A stretch of DNA of 64,000 nt, taken from positions 7,863 through 71,862 of the forward strand of contig JAJDUT010000121.1 of assembly GCA_022826515.1 (NCBI GenBank). Direction: 5' to 3'. Origin of the DNA: Candidatus Latescibacterota bacterium. Lineage in GTDB: Bacteria; Latescibacterota; UBA2968; UBA8231. This document shows, piece after piece, positions 34,047 through 43,887 of this stretch. Position numbers and translations under genes: made by a program. The notes under the pieces are model-generated. The model was given only the letters and a program-made list of their open reading frames with translations. It was not told the origin of the DNA and did not search any database. Each line of letters begins with the position of its first letter. The first letter of the stretch is position 1.

Positions 34047-35462
34047 TCAGCGGCGTTTGGGGGCGTAGAGGTGTGCGCTCTGGCCGTAGTGGCTTTCGGC
34101 CGCTTCCATGAGGGTTTCGGAGAGCGTGGGATGGGGATGGATCGAATGCTGGACATCTGCTGCGAGCGCGGCCATTTCCACGGCTAGGACGCCCTCGGCG
34201 ATTAGCTCGCCCGCGCCGCTGCCGGCAATACCCACGCCTAAGATCCGGCCGGTCTGGGGATCGATGAGTAGCTTGGTGAGGCCGTCGCTTGCGCCTTGGG
34301 TCATAGCGCGGCCAGAAGCCGACCAGGGAAAGCGTGCGACTTCAACCGAACGGCCCTGCTGTGTGGCCTCTTCCTCGGTGAGGCCGCACCAAGCGATTTC
34401 CGGGTCGGTATAGACGACGTTGGGAATGGCGTGGGGTGCGAAGACCTGTTTTTCGTGCCCGGCTACGACCTCGGCGGCTAAGCTCCCTTGGTGGGCGGCC
34501 GTGTGGGCGAGGGCCGCGCCTACGAGGTCGCCGATGGCAAAAACCGACGGCTCGGCCGTGCGCAGTTGGTCATCGACTTGAACGTAGCCGCGCTCGTCGA
34601 GGCCGACGGCGGTGTGTTCCAAACCCAAGTCTTCGCTGTTGGGAACCCGGCCCACGGCGAGCAGGATTTTGGCGTAGGTCTTGGAAAAGCTCTGGCCGTC
34701 GCTGTTCTGCAATTGTACCGCTAAGCCATCGTCGCTCTCGGCGAGCGCGGTCACTTGGGTGTTGAGCATGATCTCGTCGAAGCGCTCGGCGGCCGTGTTG
34801 TGCAGGGGTTTGACCAAGTCGCGGTCGGCCGGGGGGATCAGCCCGGGAAGCATTTCGACGACTGAAACTTGGGTTCCCAGCGCCACGTACACCTGCCCTA
34901 GCTCCATGCCGATGATGCCGCCGCCGACGACGAGCATGGAAGTGGGTATGTCGGGGAGGGCGACGGCGGCGGTCGAATCCATGATGCGATCGCCCGGCTG
35001 GTCAAAGAGCGCCGGCACGGCTGGCCGCGACCCGGTGGCGAGGATGGCGTGCTCAAACTGCAAGGTGCCTTGGCTGCCGTCGGCTTGGTCGATTTGCAGC
35101 GTGTGGGAATCGATAAAGCGGGCGCGGCCCTGCACGTAGGTCAGCTTGCGCGCCCTGACGAGCTGGCCCAAGCCCTGCGTCATCTTGGCTACTACTTCGT
35201 CCTTCCAATTCCGCAATTTGTCGAGGTCAATCTCGGGCGCGGAGAATTGGATGCCCCAGTGCTCGGCTTCCTTGGCTTCGTAGAGCAGCTTGGAAATATG
35301 CAGGAGGGACTTGGAGGGGATGCAGCCTCGGTAGAGACAGACGCCGCCTGGATGGGCTTCGGGATCGATTAATGCGACATCCAACCCCAAGTCCGCGGCC
35401 TTAAAGGCGGCGACATAACCGCCCGGACCGCCGCCGATGATCGCTAGCTGGGCTTTGTCCAT
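34047..35462 (-). CDS. lpd: Dihydrolipoamide dehydrogenase (E3)
   Basis: A 471-residue FAD disulfide reductase that reoxidises lipoyl groups of the pyruvate dehydrogenase complex. FAD motif GGGPGGYVAA at residues 10-19, redox pair Cys42/Cys47 (GVCLYRGCIPSK), NAD site VVGGGIIGMELG, ILLAVGRVPN, and the C-terminal HPHPTLSE that supplies the catalytic His. The start MDKAQLAIIGG at 35462 follows the aceF stop by seven bases. Last gene of aceE-aceF-lpd. Confidence 0.94.
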   Translation of the reverse strand: MDKAQLAIIGGGPGGYVAAFKAADLGLDVALIDPEAHPGGVCLYRGCIPSKSLLHISKLLYEAKEAEHWGIQFSAPEIDLDKLRNWKDEVVAKMTQGLGQLVRARKLTYVQGRARFIDSHTLQIDQADGSQGTLQFEHAILATGSRPAVPALFDQPGDRIMDSTAAVALPDIPTSMLVVGGGIIGMELGQVYVALGTQVSVVEMLPGLIPPADRDLVKPLHNTAAERFDEIMLNTQVTALAESDDGLAVQLQNSDGQSFSKTYAKILLAVGRVPNSEDLGLEHTAVGLDERGYVQVDDQLRTAEPSVFAIGDLVGAALAHTAAHQGSLAAEVVAGHEKQVFAPHAIPNVVYTDPEIAWCGLTEEEATQQGRSVEVARFPWSASGRAMTQGASDGLTKLLIDPQTGRILGVGIAGSGAGELIAEGVLAVEMAALAADVQHSIHPHPTLSETLMEAAESHYGQSAHLYAPKRR

Positions 35463-35469
35463 AGCGGCC

Positions 35470-36741
35470 TCAGCCTTCCAAGAGCGCGATAAAGGGGTCT
35501 TCCAATGCCGTGCAAATCCAGCGGAGGAAGCGCGCGCCATCGGCCCCGTCGATCAGGCGGTGATCGTAGGACAGCGACAGGGGCAGGAAGGTGCGTGGCT
35601 GGAGTTGGCCGTCGATATAAGTAGGTTCGACTTGCGAGCGCGCCACGCCGAGGATTGCCACTTCGGGCGGATTGACAATGGGCGTGAAGGCGGTGCCGCC
35701 CATGGTGCCGACGTTGCTGATGGTCATGGACCCGCCCTGCATATCGGCCGGTCCGATTTTGCGCTCGCGCGTCTTTTGCGCCAGTTCACTGAGTTCTACC
35801 GCTAGCTCGATGATGTTCTTTTGATCCACGTCGCGCACCACCGGCACGAGCAGGCCGTGGGGGGTATCGACGGCAATGCCGATGTGGAAGTAGCGTTTGT
35901 ACACGACTTCCCGCTGGGCTATGTCGATGCTGGCGTTGAACTGCGGGAAGACCTTGAGGGCGATGCCGAGCACTTTGATGAGGATCGCGGTCGGCGTCAG
36001 CTTGCCGCCGGCTGTCTCGGCCTTTTTGCCGTATGCTGCGCGCCACTTTTCCAAGCTGGTGATGTCGGCTTTGTCGAACTGGGTGACCTGTGGGATGGTG
36101 GCCCAAGCCTGCGCGAGGCGCTCGGCGGTTATCTCGCGCACTTTGGTCATGGGCTGGCGCTCGACAGCGCCCCACTGGCTGAAGTCGGGTAGTGGGGCGG
36201 CTGTGGTCGGGGCTGCGGCCCGCGTTGCGTGCAGCTTTTTTGAGTGCGCCTTGACATCGTCGATTGAGATCCGGCCGCCCGGTCCCGAGCCTTGGACTTG
36301 CGCAATATCGACGCCGATCTCGCGGGCTAGGCGGCGCGTCGATGGCGCGGCTGGGACGGGGCCGTCTGTAGGTGTAGGCGCGGAGGGAGCTTCTTCGACA
36401 ACCGGGGCGGGTGGGATCGGGGTAGGAGTCGGTTCCTCTGCCGATATAGGTGATGAGGGTGTTTCCTCGACAGCCGGGGGCGTCTCTTCGACGGCTGGGG
36501 CTGTGGTCCCCTCGACTTCGAGGATGGGCTGCCCGACGGCGATGGTGTCGCCCTGTTGGACGAGAATTTCGGTGATGGTACCATCTACGGAAGAAGGCAC
36601 CTCAATGACGGCCTTGTCGGTTTCAAGCTCGATGACGGTCTGATCTTCAGCGAGGCGGTCGCCGACATCGACAAGGATGCGGATCACATCGCCGCTTTCG
36701 ATATTTTCTCCTAAGTCGGGTAGGGCGAATTTTACGGGCAT
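35470..36741 (-). CDS. aceF: Dihydrolipoamide acetyltransferase (E2)
   Basis: A 423-residue E2 core. One lipoyl domain with the modified Lys43 (ETDKAVIEVPS), a Pro/Glu/Thr-rich linker of about 60 residues, a peripheral subunit-binding domain (STRRLAREIGVDIAQVQGS) and a catalytic domain ending in DHRLIDGADG with the active-site His. Only one lipoyl domain is present, whereas E. coli AceF has three. ATG 36741 gives the usual MPVKFALPDLG start; a GTG at 36759 overlapping the aceE stop is the alternative. Confidence 0.94.
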   Translation of the reverse strand: MPVKFALPDLGENIESGDVIRILVDVGDRLAEDQTVIELETDKAVIEVPSSVDGTITEILVQQGDTIAVGQPILEVEGTTAPAVEETPPAVEETPSSPISAEEPTPTPIPPAPVVEEAPSAPTPTDGPVPAAPSTRRLAREIGVDIAQVQGSGPGGRISIDDVKAHSKKLHATRAAAPTTAAPLPDFSQWGAVERQPMTKVREITAERLAQAWATIPQVTQFDKADITSLEKWRAAYGKKAETAGGKLTPTAILIKVLGIALKVFPQFNASIDIAQREVVYKRYFHIGIAVDTPHGLLVPVVRDVDQKNIIELAVELSELAQKTRERKIGPADMQGGSMTISNVGTMGGTAFTPIVNPPEVAILGVARSQVEPTYIDGQLQPRTFLPLSLSYDHRLIDGADGARFLRWICTALEDPFIALLEG

Positions 36742-36755
36742 AGTGTGGTCTAAAC

Positions 36756-39413
36756 TCACTGGTAAATGGGATTGGGTTTTGCCGGATCAATCGCTAGGTC
36801 TTTCATCGCTTGGACGACCGCGTCGCTTTCGATTTGTCCCTCGCGCACCAGTGCGCTCAAGGCTCCTAGGACGATGAAGCGGTAATCGACCTCGAAGTGG
36901 TCGCGCAGGGCCTCGCGGGTCTCGCTGCGGCCGAAGCCATCGGTGCCGAGGGAGACGGGCGGGTTGGGAAACCAGCGGGCAATGGATTCGGGGAGGGCCT
37001 TGACGTAATCCGAGGCCATGACGTACACGCCGCGCTCCTTGGCTAGGCATTGTTCGATGTAGCTGAGACGGGGCTTTTCGCCGGGGTGCATACGGTTCCA
37101 ACGCTCGGCATCGAGGGCGTCGCGGTGCAGGGCCTTGTAGCTGGTGATGCTCCAGACATCGGCGCTGACTTGGTATTTTTCTTCGAGAATGCTCTGTGCT
37201 TTGAGGGCGCTGTTGATGATTGCGCCGCTGCCGAAAAGGTGAGCCTTGAGGCGGGTGCGTTTCTTGGCCGAGGGTTTGAACTTGTACAGGCCCTTGAGAA
37301 TGCCTTCTTCGACGCCGTCGGGCATCTCCGGCATGGAATAGATGTCGTTTTCGACCGTCAGGTAGTAGAACACGTCCTCCTGCTCGACGTACATGCGGCG
37401 GATGCCCTCGCGGATGATGACGGCGATCTCGTAGCCAAAGGCAGGATCGTAGGCTTCGAGATTGGGCACTGGATAGGCCAACAGGTGGCTGTGGCCATCC
37501 TCGTGTTGCAGCCCCTCGCCGTTGAGCGTGGTGCGCCCGGCCGTGCCGCCGACCATGAAGCCCTTGACCCGCATGTCGCCAGCTAGCCAGACCAGATCGC
37601 CGATGCGCTGCATCCCGAACATCGAGTAGTAGATGAAGAAGGGAATGGTGTTGATGCCGTGAGTGGCATAGGCAGAGCCGGCCGCGATAAAGGAGGACAT
37701 AGAGCCGGCCTCGGTGATGCCCTCTTCGAGTATCTGGCCGTCTTTGGCTTCCTTGTAGTAGGTGATGACGTCTTTGTCAACTGGCTCGTATAGCTGGCCT
37801 AGGCTCGAATAGATCCCGAACTGGCGAAAGAGCGGCTCCATGCCGAAGGTGCGCGATTCGTCGGGGACGATAGGGACGACTAAATTGCCGATTTGCTTGT
37901 CTTGCATGAGTTTGCGCATGACCGCGACAAAGGCCATCGTCGTGGCAAACTCGCGCCGTCCCGAGCTCTTTTTAAATTCGTCCCACAGCGTTTCCGGCGG
38001 CATGGCCAGCGGCGGGGCCGTTACCTGCCGCTGGGGCACGTACCCGCCGAGGCTTTCCCGCCGCTGGCGGATGTACTGGATTTCTGGGCTGTCGTCCGGT
38101 GGGCGGTAGAAGGGTGTCTCCGCAACTTCATCGTCCGAGATGGGGATGCCGAAGCGGGTGCGGAAAAGGCGTATTTCGTCCTCGTTGAGCTTTTTTTGCT
38201 GATGGGTAATATTTTTGCCTTCGCCGGCCTCGCCCATGCCGTAGCCCTTGATGGTCTTGGCGAGGATGACGGTGGGCCCGCTCTTGTGGGCGATGGCTTG
38301 CTGGTAGGCGGCATAGACCTTTTCTGGATCGTGGCCGCCGCGCCGCATTTTCTGGAGTTGTTCGTCCGAGTGATGCTCGACCATTGCGGCTAGTTTGGGG
38401 TCGGTGCCGAAGAAGTCGTGGCGGATGTAGCTGCCGTCGGAGACTGAGTACTTCTGGTACTGACCATCTACTACCTCGTTCATGCGCTGGGCCAAGCTGC
38501 CGTCGGCGTCCTGTTCCAAGAGCGGATCCCAGTCGTCGCCCCAGATTACCTTGACGACGTTCCAGCCAGCGCCGCGGAAGACCGCTTCGAGTTCTTGTAT
38601 TATCTTGCCATTACCGCGCACCGGGCCGTCGAGGCGCTGGAGGTTGCAGTTTACTACCCAGATGAGGTTGTTGAGTTGTTCGCGCGCAGCGAGGGTGAGC
38701 GCGCCCAAGCTCTCGGGCTCGTCGCACTCGCCGTCGCCCAAAAAGGCCCACACCTTGCTGTCGTCAGCGGGCTTGAGGCCGCGGTTTTCGAGGTAGCGGT
38801 TGAAGCGCGCCTGATAGATCGAAAGGATTGGTCCCAAGCCCATAGACACGGTTGGGAACTGCCAAAAATCCGGCATCAGCCAAGGGTGCGGATAGGAGGC
38901 GAGGCCACCGCCTTCTTGCAACTCGCGGCGGAAGTTTTCGAGCTGGTGTTCGCTGAGGCGCCCTTCGACGAAGGCGCGGGCGTACATGCCGGGGGAGGCG
39001 TGCCCTTGGAAGTATATCTGGTCGCCGGGATGGCCGTTGCTGGGGGCGCGGAAGAAGTGGTTGTAGCCGACCTCGTAGAGGGTGGCTGAAGAGGCGTAAG
39101 TCGAGATGTGGCCGCCGACGTTGGAGTCGTGATTGGCGCGCACGACCATGGCCATAGCGTTCCAGCGCACGATGCTTTTGATCCGCCGCTCGATCTCACG
39201 GCTGCCCGGATAGGGGGGCTGCTGATCGCGGGGAATGGTGTTGATGTAGGGCGTATTGACGCTGAAGGGCGTGCCGACGCCGGCTTCTGCGGCGTGAGTT
39301 TGGAGCTGTTGCAGGAGCTTGAGGACCTGCGCGGGCGTTCTATGGGCCAGCACGTAATCGAGAGATTCGAGCCACTCGCTTAGTTCGGCTTGTAGTTCTT
39401 GGGCGTTGCTCAT
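36756..39413 (-). CDS. aceE: Pyruvate dehydrogenase E1, homodimeric type
   Basis: An 885-residue thiamine-diphosphate enzyme that decarboxylates pyruvate and acetylates the E2 lipoyl group. Length and motifs fit the AceE class rather than the two-chain E1: RWNAMAMVVRANHD, GGHISTYASSATLYEVG, the cofactor motif GDGECDEPES ending in NN, and a transketolase-like second half with AGSAYATHGINTIPFF. Promoter boxes lie just upstream. First gene of the complex operon. Confidence 0.95.
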   Translation of the reverse strand: MSNAQELQAELSEWLESLDYVLAHRTPAQVLKLLQQLQTHAAEAGVGTPFSVNTPYINTIPRDQQPPYPGSREIERRIKSIVRWNAMAMVVRANHDSNVGGHISTYASSATLYEVGYNHFFRAPSNGHPGDQIYFQGHASPGMYARAFVEGRLSEHQLENFRRELQEGGGLASYPHPWLMPDFWQFPTVSMGLGPILSIYQARFNRYLENRGLKPADDSKVWAFLGDGECDEPESLGALTLAAREQLNNLIWVVNCNLQRLDGPVRGNGKIIQELEAVFRGAGWNVVKVIWGDDWDPLLEQDADGSLAQRMNEVVDGQYQKYSVSDGSYIRHDFFGTDPKLAAMVEHHSDEQLQKMRRGGHDPEKVYAAYQQAIAHKSGPTVILAKTIKGYGMGEAGEGKNITHQQKKLNEDEIRLFRTRFGIPISDDEVAETPFYRPPDDSPEIQYIRQRRESLGGYVPQRQVTAPPLAMPPETLWDEFKKSSGRREFATTMAFVAVMRKLMQDKQIGNLVVPIVPDESRTFGMEPLFRQFGIYSSLGQLYEPVDKDVITYYKEAKDGQILEEGITEAGSMSSFIAAGSAYATHGINTIPFFIYYSMFGMQRIGDLVWLAGDMRVKGFMVGGTAGRTTLNGEGLQHEDGHSHLLAYPVPNLEAYDPAFGYEIAVIIREGIRRMYVEQEDVFYYLTVENDIYSMPEMPDGVEEGILKGLYKFKPSAKKRTRLKAHLFGSGAIINSALKAQSILEEKYQVSADVWSITSYKALHRDALDAERWNRMHPGEKPRLSYIEQCLAKERGVYVMASDYVKALPESIARWFPNPPVSLGTDGFGRSETREALRDHFEVDYRFIVLGALSALVREGQIESDAVVQAMKDLAIDPAKPNPIYQ

Positions 39414-39457
39414 GGCTGAAATAATTCCTTTGCGTAGGCCGTTTTATAGGTCAAAAA

Positions 39458-39486
39458 AAGATAACAAGCACCTGTTTTCTTGGCAA
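39458..39486 (-). promoter_or_regulatory. Putative promoter of aceE-aceF-lpd
   Basis: On the minus strand TTGCCA and TATCTT with an exact 17-base spacer, about 45 bases before the aceE start. Confidence 0.5.
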
Positions 39487-39566
39487 AAAACCGTTTCGTT
39501 ACAATCAGTTATATTATAGATACTGCTCGCACGCGCTGATGGGCGGCGCAGAAAGAGAGACTCCCC

Positions 39567-41336
39567 GTGCGCAGACACCGAACCGCCTATATTTGTTTGC
39601 TGGCATCGCTGTTTTTGCATCTGACCGCGCTTTACTTAGGCGATCACCTGTGGCGCGACGAGTTGGACGCGGAGGCCTTTCGCGTGCGTCTCGCTCGCAT
39701 CCCGCCGCAGTTTAAGCCCCCCCGCCCGATTCCCCTGCCCCCCTTGGACGTAGAGGCGTTGAAAGTGGAGATGGAGTATTTGCGGGCCGATCAGCCGGCT
39801 GTGGCCGTCCGCGACCCCAATTTAGAAAGCGAGACGACTCCGCCCGAGATAGAGTCGCCGACGGCTCCCTTGGCGTTGGGCGAGATGGCCGTGGGTGCGA
39901 AGGAAGATGCGCCAATTTTGGAGCGCGAAAAGATGATCTCGCCTTCGTCGTTAGGCTTGGCCGATAGCATGGGCATGGCCTCAATGGATTTGTTGCGGAT
40001 AGAGGACATGGCTCGGGCGAACAAGGATCACGCCGCGGTTATTCCCAGCCGGGCGACGCGGCGGGACTTGTCTGGCTACGTGAACTTCACTCAGTTGCGC
40101 GTCTATGGGGCTAGCTCGGGGCGGGGTGCGCTCGATGCCTTGAGCCGCTACGTGCGAGACCACACCCATCTGCTGGCGCGAGTGCGTGACCAGACCTACG
40201 AGTACTTCCTGTCGGAGCAACTGCTCAAGGATCCCATCCACTTCCTTTTTGAAGACTCCTTATCTGCGTACGACCCGAATATTCTGACCAAGTTCAGTGC
40301 GGAGGAGAAGGCACTTTTGGGCCGTTATCTGCGCGAGGGTGGCTTCCTGTTTATCGAGGGCACCGGCCGCCGTACCAACCACTATTTGCGCGAAATGAAG
40401 GACCACCTGCGCGAGATATTGGGGCCTGGGGCGCGTTTGGCACCCATCCCGACCTCGCATCCGATATATCATTCCTTTTACGAGTTCGGCGGCGGCTTCC
40501 CCGGTGAGGATAAATCGCGCATTGAGGACGCCGGAGACAATCCTTCTTGGTATTATCCAGTCAACAATCGCTATGAGACTTTGGCCTTGCAGGAAGAACA
40601 GGAGGCCACCCTTTTCGGAGCCAGCGCTCTAAGCACAGCCTTGCCGCCGCCAGAGGGGTTGTGGGGCGTCGAACTGGATGGCGAACTGGTGGCCGTGATC
40701 AGCGACTTATGGTTAGGGAATTATTGGCAGGCTAGCTTCAACACGGAAGAAGAAGAAACGCCACCGGCGACCTATGCGCTGATGGCGGGGACCAATATCT
40801 TGGTCTATGCGCTGACGCGCAAAAGCGGCATCACCCCCCAACTGCCGCCGCCAGCTTGGACGCCGGAGCAAAGGCCCGTGGCCATGGTACAAGAAGCTCC
40901 GCTAGCTGTTGCCACGGCCGCGGCCGACGAGTTGCTCTTTGACGATCTCGACGCTTGGCTGGCTTTGGTGGTAGCCCCCATCGGCAGCGAGATCACAGAG
41001 GATATCGCGGTGCGCTTGGATGGTCGCTACTCGCTCGAATTGCTCAAGCGCGGCTATCAGGGATTGCTTTTCCACAATCTGCCGGCTGGCAAGCACTGGG
41101 TGGAGTTGAGCTACGGCGGGCAGACTCAACAGGTGGAGGTCGATTTGAGGGGGGGCAAGGTTACCACGCTGACGTTCGCGCTCAATCGCTTTGCCTTTGT
41201 GGTGCGGCTGCGGATGCAGGAGCAGGAGGAACGGGCGGATTGGCAGCGCTGGTCTGCGGCCTTTGCCGACTTGGAGGTCGAGGAGATTTACTTGGCCGCA
41301 GACCGCGAGTGGTTGGAAGGCGGAGACGCCCCCTGA
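39567..41336 (+). CDS. DUF4159 protein with TonB-like membrane anchor and PEGA-like tail
   Basis: A 589-residue protein. An N-terminal hydrophobic anchor (about 8-25) is followed by a Pro-rich, acidic stretch (45-150), resembling TonB-type layout. Residues about 170-418 form a DUF4159 domain with VNFTQLRVYGA, ILTKFSAEEKALLGRYLREGGFLFIEGTG and LVAVISDLWLGNYW, a fold related to class I glutamine amidotransferases. The tail (about 480-540) looks like a PEGA or carboxypeptidase-regulatory beta domain. DUF4159 proteins often accompany MoxR/vWA systems in other phyla, but none is here. Function unknown; periplasmic location inferred. GTG start. Confidence 0.75.
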   Translation: MRRHRTAYICLLASLFLHLTALYLGDHLWRDELDAEAFRVRLARIPPQFKPPRPIPLPPLDVEALKVEMEYLRADQPAVAVRDPNLESETTPPEIESPTAPLALGEMAVGAKEDAPILEREKMISPSSLGLADSMGMASMDLLRIEDMARANKDHAAVIPSRATRRDLSGYVNFTQLRVYGASSGRGALDALSRYVRDHTHLLARVRDQTYEYFLSEQLLKDPIHFLFEDSLSAYDPNILTKFSAEEKALLGRYLREGGFLFIEGTGRRTNHYLREMKDHLREILGPGARLAPIPTSHPIYHSFYEFGGGFPGEDKSRIEDAGDNPSWYYPVNNRYETLALQEEQEATLFGASALSTALPPPEGLWGVELDGELVAVISDLWLGNYWQASFNTEEEETPPATYALMAGTNILVYALTRKSGITPQLPPPAWTPEQRPVAMVQEAPLAVATAAADELLFDDLDAWLALVVAPIGSEITEDIAVRLDGRYSLELLKRGYQGLLFHNLPAGKHWVELSYGGQTQQVEVDLRGGKVTTLTFALNRFAFVVRLRMQEQEERADWQRWSAAFADLEVEEIYLAADREWLEGGDAP

Positions 41337-41339
41337 ACC

Positions 41340-42857
41340 CTACTTGTAGCGCTTCATCTCGCCGCTTTTCAGCCGACCCCAGTAGTCTTGCAAGCACGCC
41401 TTGATCTGCGGGCTGAGGATGACGCCGCCGATGATGTTGGGGAAGGCCATGCTCAAGATGAGCATATCGGTAAAGTCGAGCACGTTTTTGAGCGTGACGA
41501 CCGAGCCAAAGACGACGAAGACGATGAAAATGACTCGGTAAATTAGCGTGAATTGGCTGCCGAAGAGGTACTCCCACGCCCGCTCTCCGTAGTACGACCA
41601 CGAAATCATGGTTGAGTAAGCAAAAAGCATGACGCCAATGGCGAGGACATAGCGGGCACCGGGCAGGAACGAATCAAAGGCCGCGGCGGTCATTTTAGCC
41701 CCGACGATAAAGCCTTCACTCGCTTGGAACTGAGGATCGGTGTACACCCCGGTAATCATGCAGACCAAAGCGGTCATCAAGCAGATGACGATCGTGTCGA
41801 TGAATGGGCCGATCATCGCGACCATGCCTTCGCGGGCTGGCTCGTTGGTCTTGGCCGCGGCATGAGCAAAAGCCGCGGAGCCGAGGCCGGCCTCATTGGA
41901 AAAGGCGGCCCGCTTGACGCCGACGACTAGGACGCCCAAAAAGCCGCCGTATAGGGCCTGCGGCGAGAAGGCTTGGCTGAAAATGGTCGCGATCATGGCG
42001 GGTACTTCTCCGATGTGCGACAGAATGATGACGAGGGAGGCCGCCACGTAGAGCAGGCACATAAAGGGCACGATCCGCGAAGTAACGCGGCCAATTCGCT
42101 TAATGCCGCCGATGATGACCAAGGAGATCAACGAGGCGAAGAGGAGGCCGAAGACCCAGTTGTATTCTCCTACAGCCGGGGATACGGTGCTGAGGATCTC
42201 GACCGTCTGGTTGACTTGGAACATGTTGCCGCCGCCGAGGGAGCCACCGATAGCGAAAATGGCAAACAAAATGGCGAAGACGCGGCCCAATGACTTGAGT
42301 CCTTTACCGGCAAGCCCATGTTCTAAGTAGTACATCGGCCCGCCGGAGATGCGGCCATCGGGGTGAGTTTTGCGGTACATGACGGCTAGGGTGCAGGAGG
42401 CCAGCTTGGAGGACATGCCAAACAAGGCGGTCAGGAGCATCCAGAAGACCGCACCCGGCCCGCCCAAGCTGACGGCAATGGCGACACCGGCGATGTTACC
42501 GAGGCCGATGGTAGCCGATAGGGCGCTGGTGAGGGCTTGAAAATGGGATATCTCGCCCGGATCGTTGGGATCGTCATAGCGACCGCGGATGACGTCGATA
42601 GAGTGGCGGAAGCCGCGCAGGGAGAGCCAGCCGAAGTAGAAGGAATAGTAGATGCCGCCTAGGACGAGCACCCAGATGATGAGGGGAACTCCCGTGCCTA
42701 ATTTGGCGAAGAGGACGGTGCTCATCGCCGAGACGATGGAGCCAAACGCGGCGTCTAAGTTGGCGATGGCCGCCTGAATCCAGTTTTGGTCGGCTTCTTG
42801 GGCTAGAGCGGGGGCGGCGAATGCGAGCATCAAGGCGGCGGCGTAGAATAAGCGCAT
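41340..42857 (-). CDS. AGCS-family sodium:alanine symporter
   Basis: A 505-residue membrane carrier with about eleven segments, preceded by a signal-like hydrophobic start ending in ALAQEADQ. Family signatures: TIGLGNIAGVAIA, GGPGAVFWM, NEAGLGSAAFAHAAAKTNEPAREG. It would couple alanine or glycine uptake to the Na+ gradient that the nqr pump in this window could supply. ATG 42857 with AGAGGA upstream is preferred over TTG 42863. Confidence 0.92.
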   Translation of the reverse strand: MRLFYAAALMLAFAAPALAQEADQNWIQAAIANLDAAFGSIVSAMSTVLFAKLGTGVPLIIWVLVLGGIYYSFYFGWLSLRGFRHSIDVIRGRYDDPNDPGEISHFQALTSALSATIGLGNIAGVAIAVSLGGPGAVFWMLLTALFGMSSKLASCTLAVMYRKTHPDGRISGGPMYYLEHGLAGKGLKSLGRVFAILFAIFAIGGSLGGGNMFQVNQTVEILSTVSPAVGEYNWVFGLLFASLISLVIIGGIKRIGRVTSRIVPFMCLLYVAASLVIILSHIGEVPAMIATIFSQAFSPQALYGGFLGVLVVGVKRAAFSNEAGLGSAAFAHAAAKTNEPAREGMVAMIGPFIDTIVICLMTALVCMITGVYTDPQFQASEGFIVGAKMTAAAFDSFLPGARYVLAIGVMLFAYSTMISWSYYGERAWEYLFGSQFTLIYRVIFIVFVVFGSVVTLKNVLDFTDMLILSMAFPNIIGGVILSPQIKACLQDYWGRLKSGEMKRYK

Positions 42858-42888
42858 GGGCAATTTTCCTCTCGAAGGATTAGCGGTC

Positions 42889-43776
42889 CTATCTATTATC
42901 GTTGAGCAATTGGTCTAGTTGAGCGCGTTTTGCAGGGGCCATGTGCGCTGTGTTTTCAGCCGTGGGGAAGTGGCCTTCAGCGACTTCTCGGCAGTACGTT
43001 TTGAACATTTCAATCCAATCCTGGCGCGTTTGGCCGTAGGCTTTGGTCAGGATTAGGTCTTCTTCGTTGAGGCCGACGAGGTCGTGGACGATCAGCACTT
43101 GGCCGTCGCAATAGCGGCCAGCGCCAATGCCGATGACCGGAATTTTGAGCCGCTCGGTGACGGCTTGGGCGGCTTCTTCAGTGACCATCTCCAAGACTAG
43201 GGAGAACACACCGGCGTCCTCTAAGCGCAGGGCTTGCTCGACGAGGGCTTTGGCCCCCTTCGGTCCCTTGCCGTGAAACTTGGGCACGGTGCCGCGTCGG
43301 TCGCTGAACAGGTAGAATTCGCGGGCTTGGGACTGCGGAGTAAACCCGAGATGGCCGACGACTGGAATGCCGGCTTCAACAATGGCTTTTAGCTGTGGCA
43401 AGACCGGCAGGCCGCCCTCCAATTTGACGCCTTCGGCTCCGCCTTCCTGCACCAAGCGCCCGGCGTTTTTGACCGCGGTCTCGACCGACGGCTGAAAGGA
43501 CATGAAGGGTAGATCGGCGAGGAGAAAGGCCCGGCGCACCGCCCGGCGCACCGCCCGCAGGTGGTGGAGGATGTCGTCCATGGTTACCTGCTGCGGGCCG
43601 CGATAGCCCAAGACATTGGTACCCACGGAATCGCCGACCAAGATTACGTCGAGGCCAGCTTCGTCTTGCAGTGCGGCCGTGGGGTAGTCGTAGGCCGTCA
43701 ACATGCAGATTTTCTGGCCTCGCTCCTTTTTGGACTGGAGCGAAGAAACGGTGATTTTATTCGTTGTTGTCGCCAT
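42889..43776 (-). CDS. panB: Ketopantoate hydroxymethyltransferase
   Basis: A 295-residue pantothenate-pathway enzyme transferring a hydroxymethyl group from methylene-tetrahydrofolate to 2-oxoisovalerate. Motifs: MLTAYDYPTA, ILVGDSVGTNVLGY, LLADLPFMS, EGVKLEGG, PVVGHLGFTPQ and IPVIGIGAG. ATG 43776 gives the usual length; the frame is open 75 codons further into bioF. It diverges from bioF. No panC or panD is nearby. Confidence 0.95.
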   Translation of the reverse strand: MATTTNKITVSSLQSKKERGQKICMLTAYDYPTAALQDEAGLDVILVGDSVGTNVLGYRGPQQVTMDDILHHLRAVRRAVRRAFLLADLPFMSFQPSVETAVKNAGRLVQEGGAEGVKLEGGLPVLPQLKAIVEAGIPVVGHLGFTPQSQAREFYLFSDRRGTVPKFHGKGPKGAKALVEQALRLEDAGVFSLVLEMVTEEAAQAVTERLKIPVIGIGAGRYCDGQVLIVHDLVGLNEEDLILTKAYGQTRQDWIEMFKTYCREVAEGHFPTAENTAHMAPAKRAQLDQLLNDNR

Positions 43777-43887
43777 GGCAGCGGAGGGCAAGTTTACAGG
43801 CGATAGTATAGAGCGGCGCACCTTGCGCGGCAAGTCTGTAGGCGGCTCGCCTTGCTTGGGCGAATCATTTGGCACAGCTTCACCTTT

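Noticed and set aside
36221..36560. Pro/Glu/Thr-rich repetitive stretch as a separate repeat element
   Set aside because: It is the flexible linker between lipoyl and subunit-binding domains of AceF, normal for E2 proteins.
43531..43560. Tandem 12-base repeat in panB (CGGCGCACCGCC twice)
   Set aside because: The encoded RAVRRAVRRA segment has the same length as in ordinary PanB proteins, so it is a chance repeat of Arg/Ala codons rather than an expansion.
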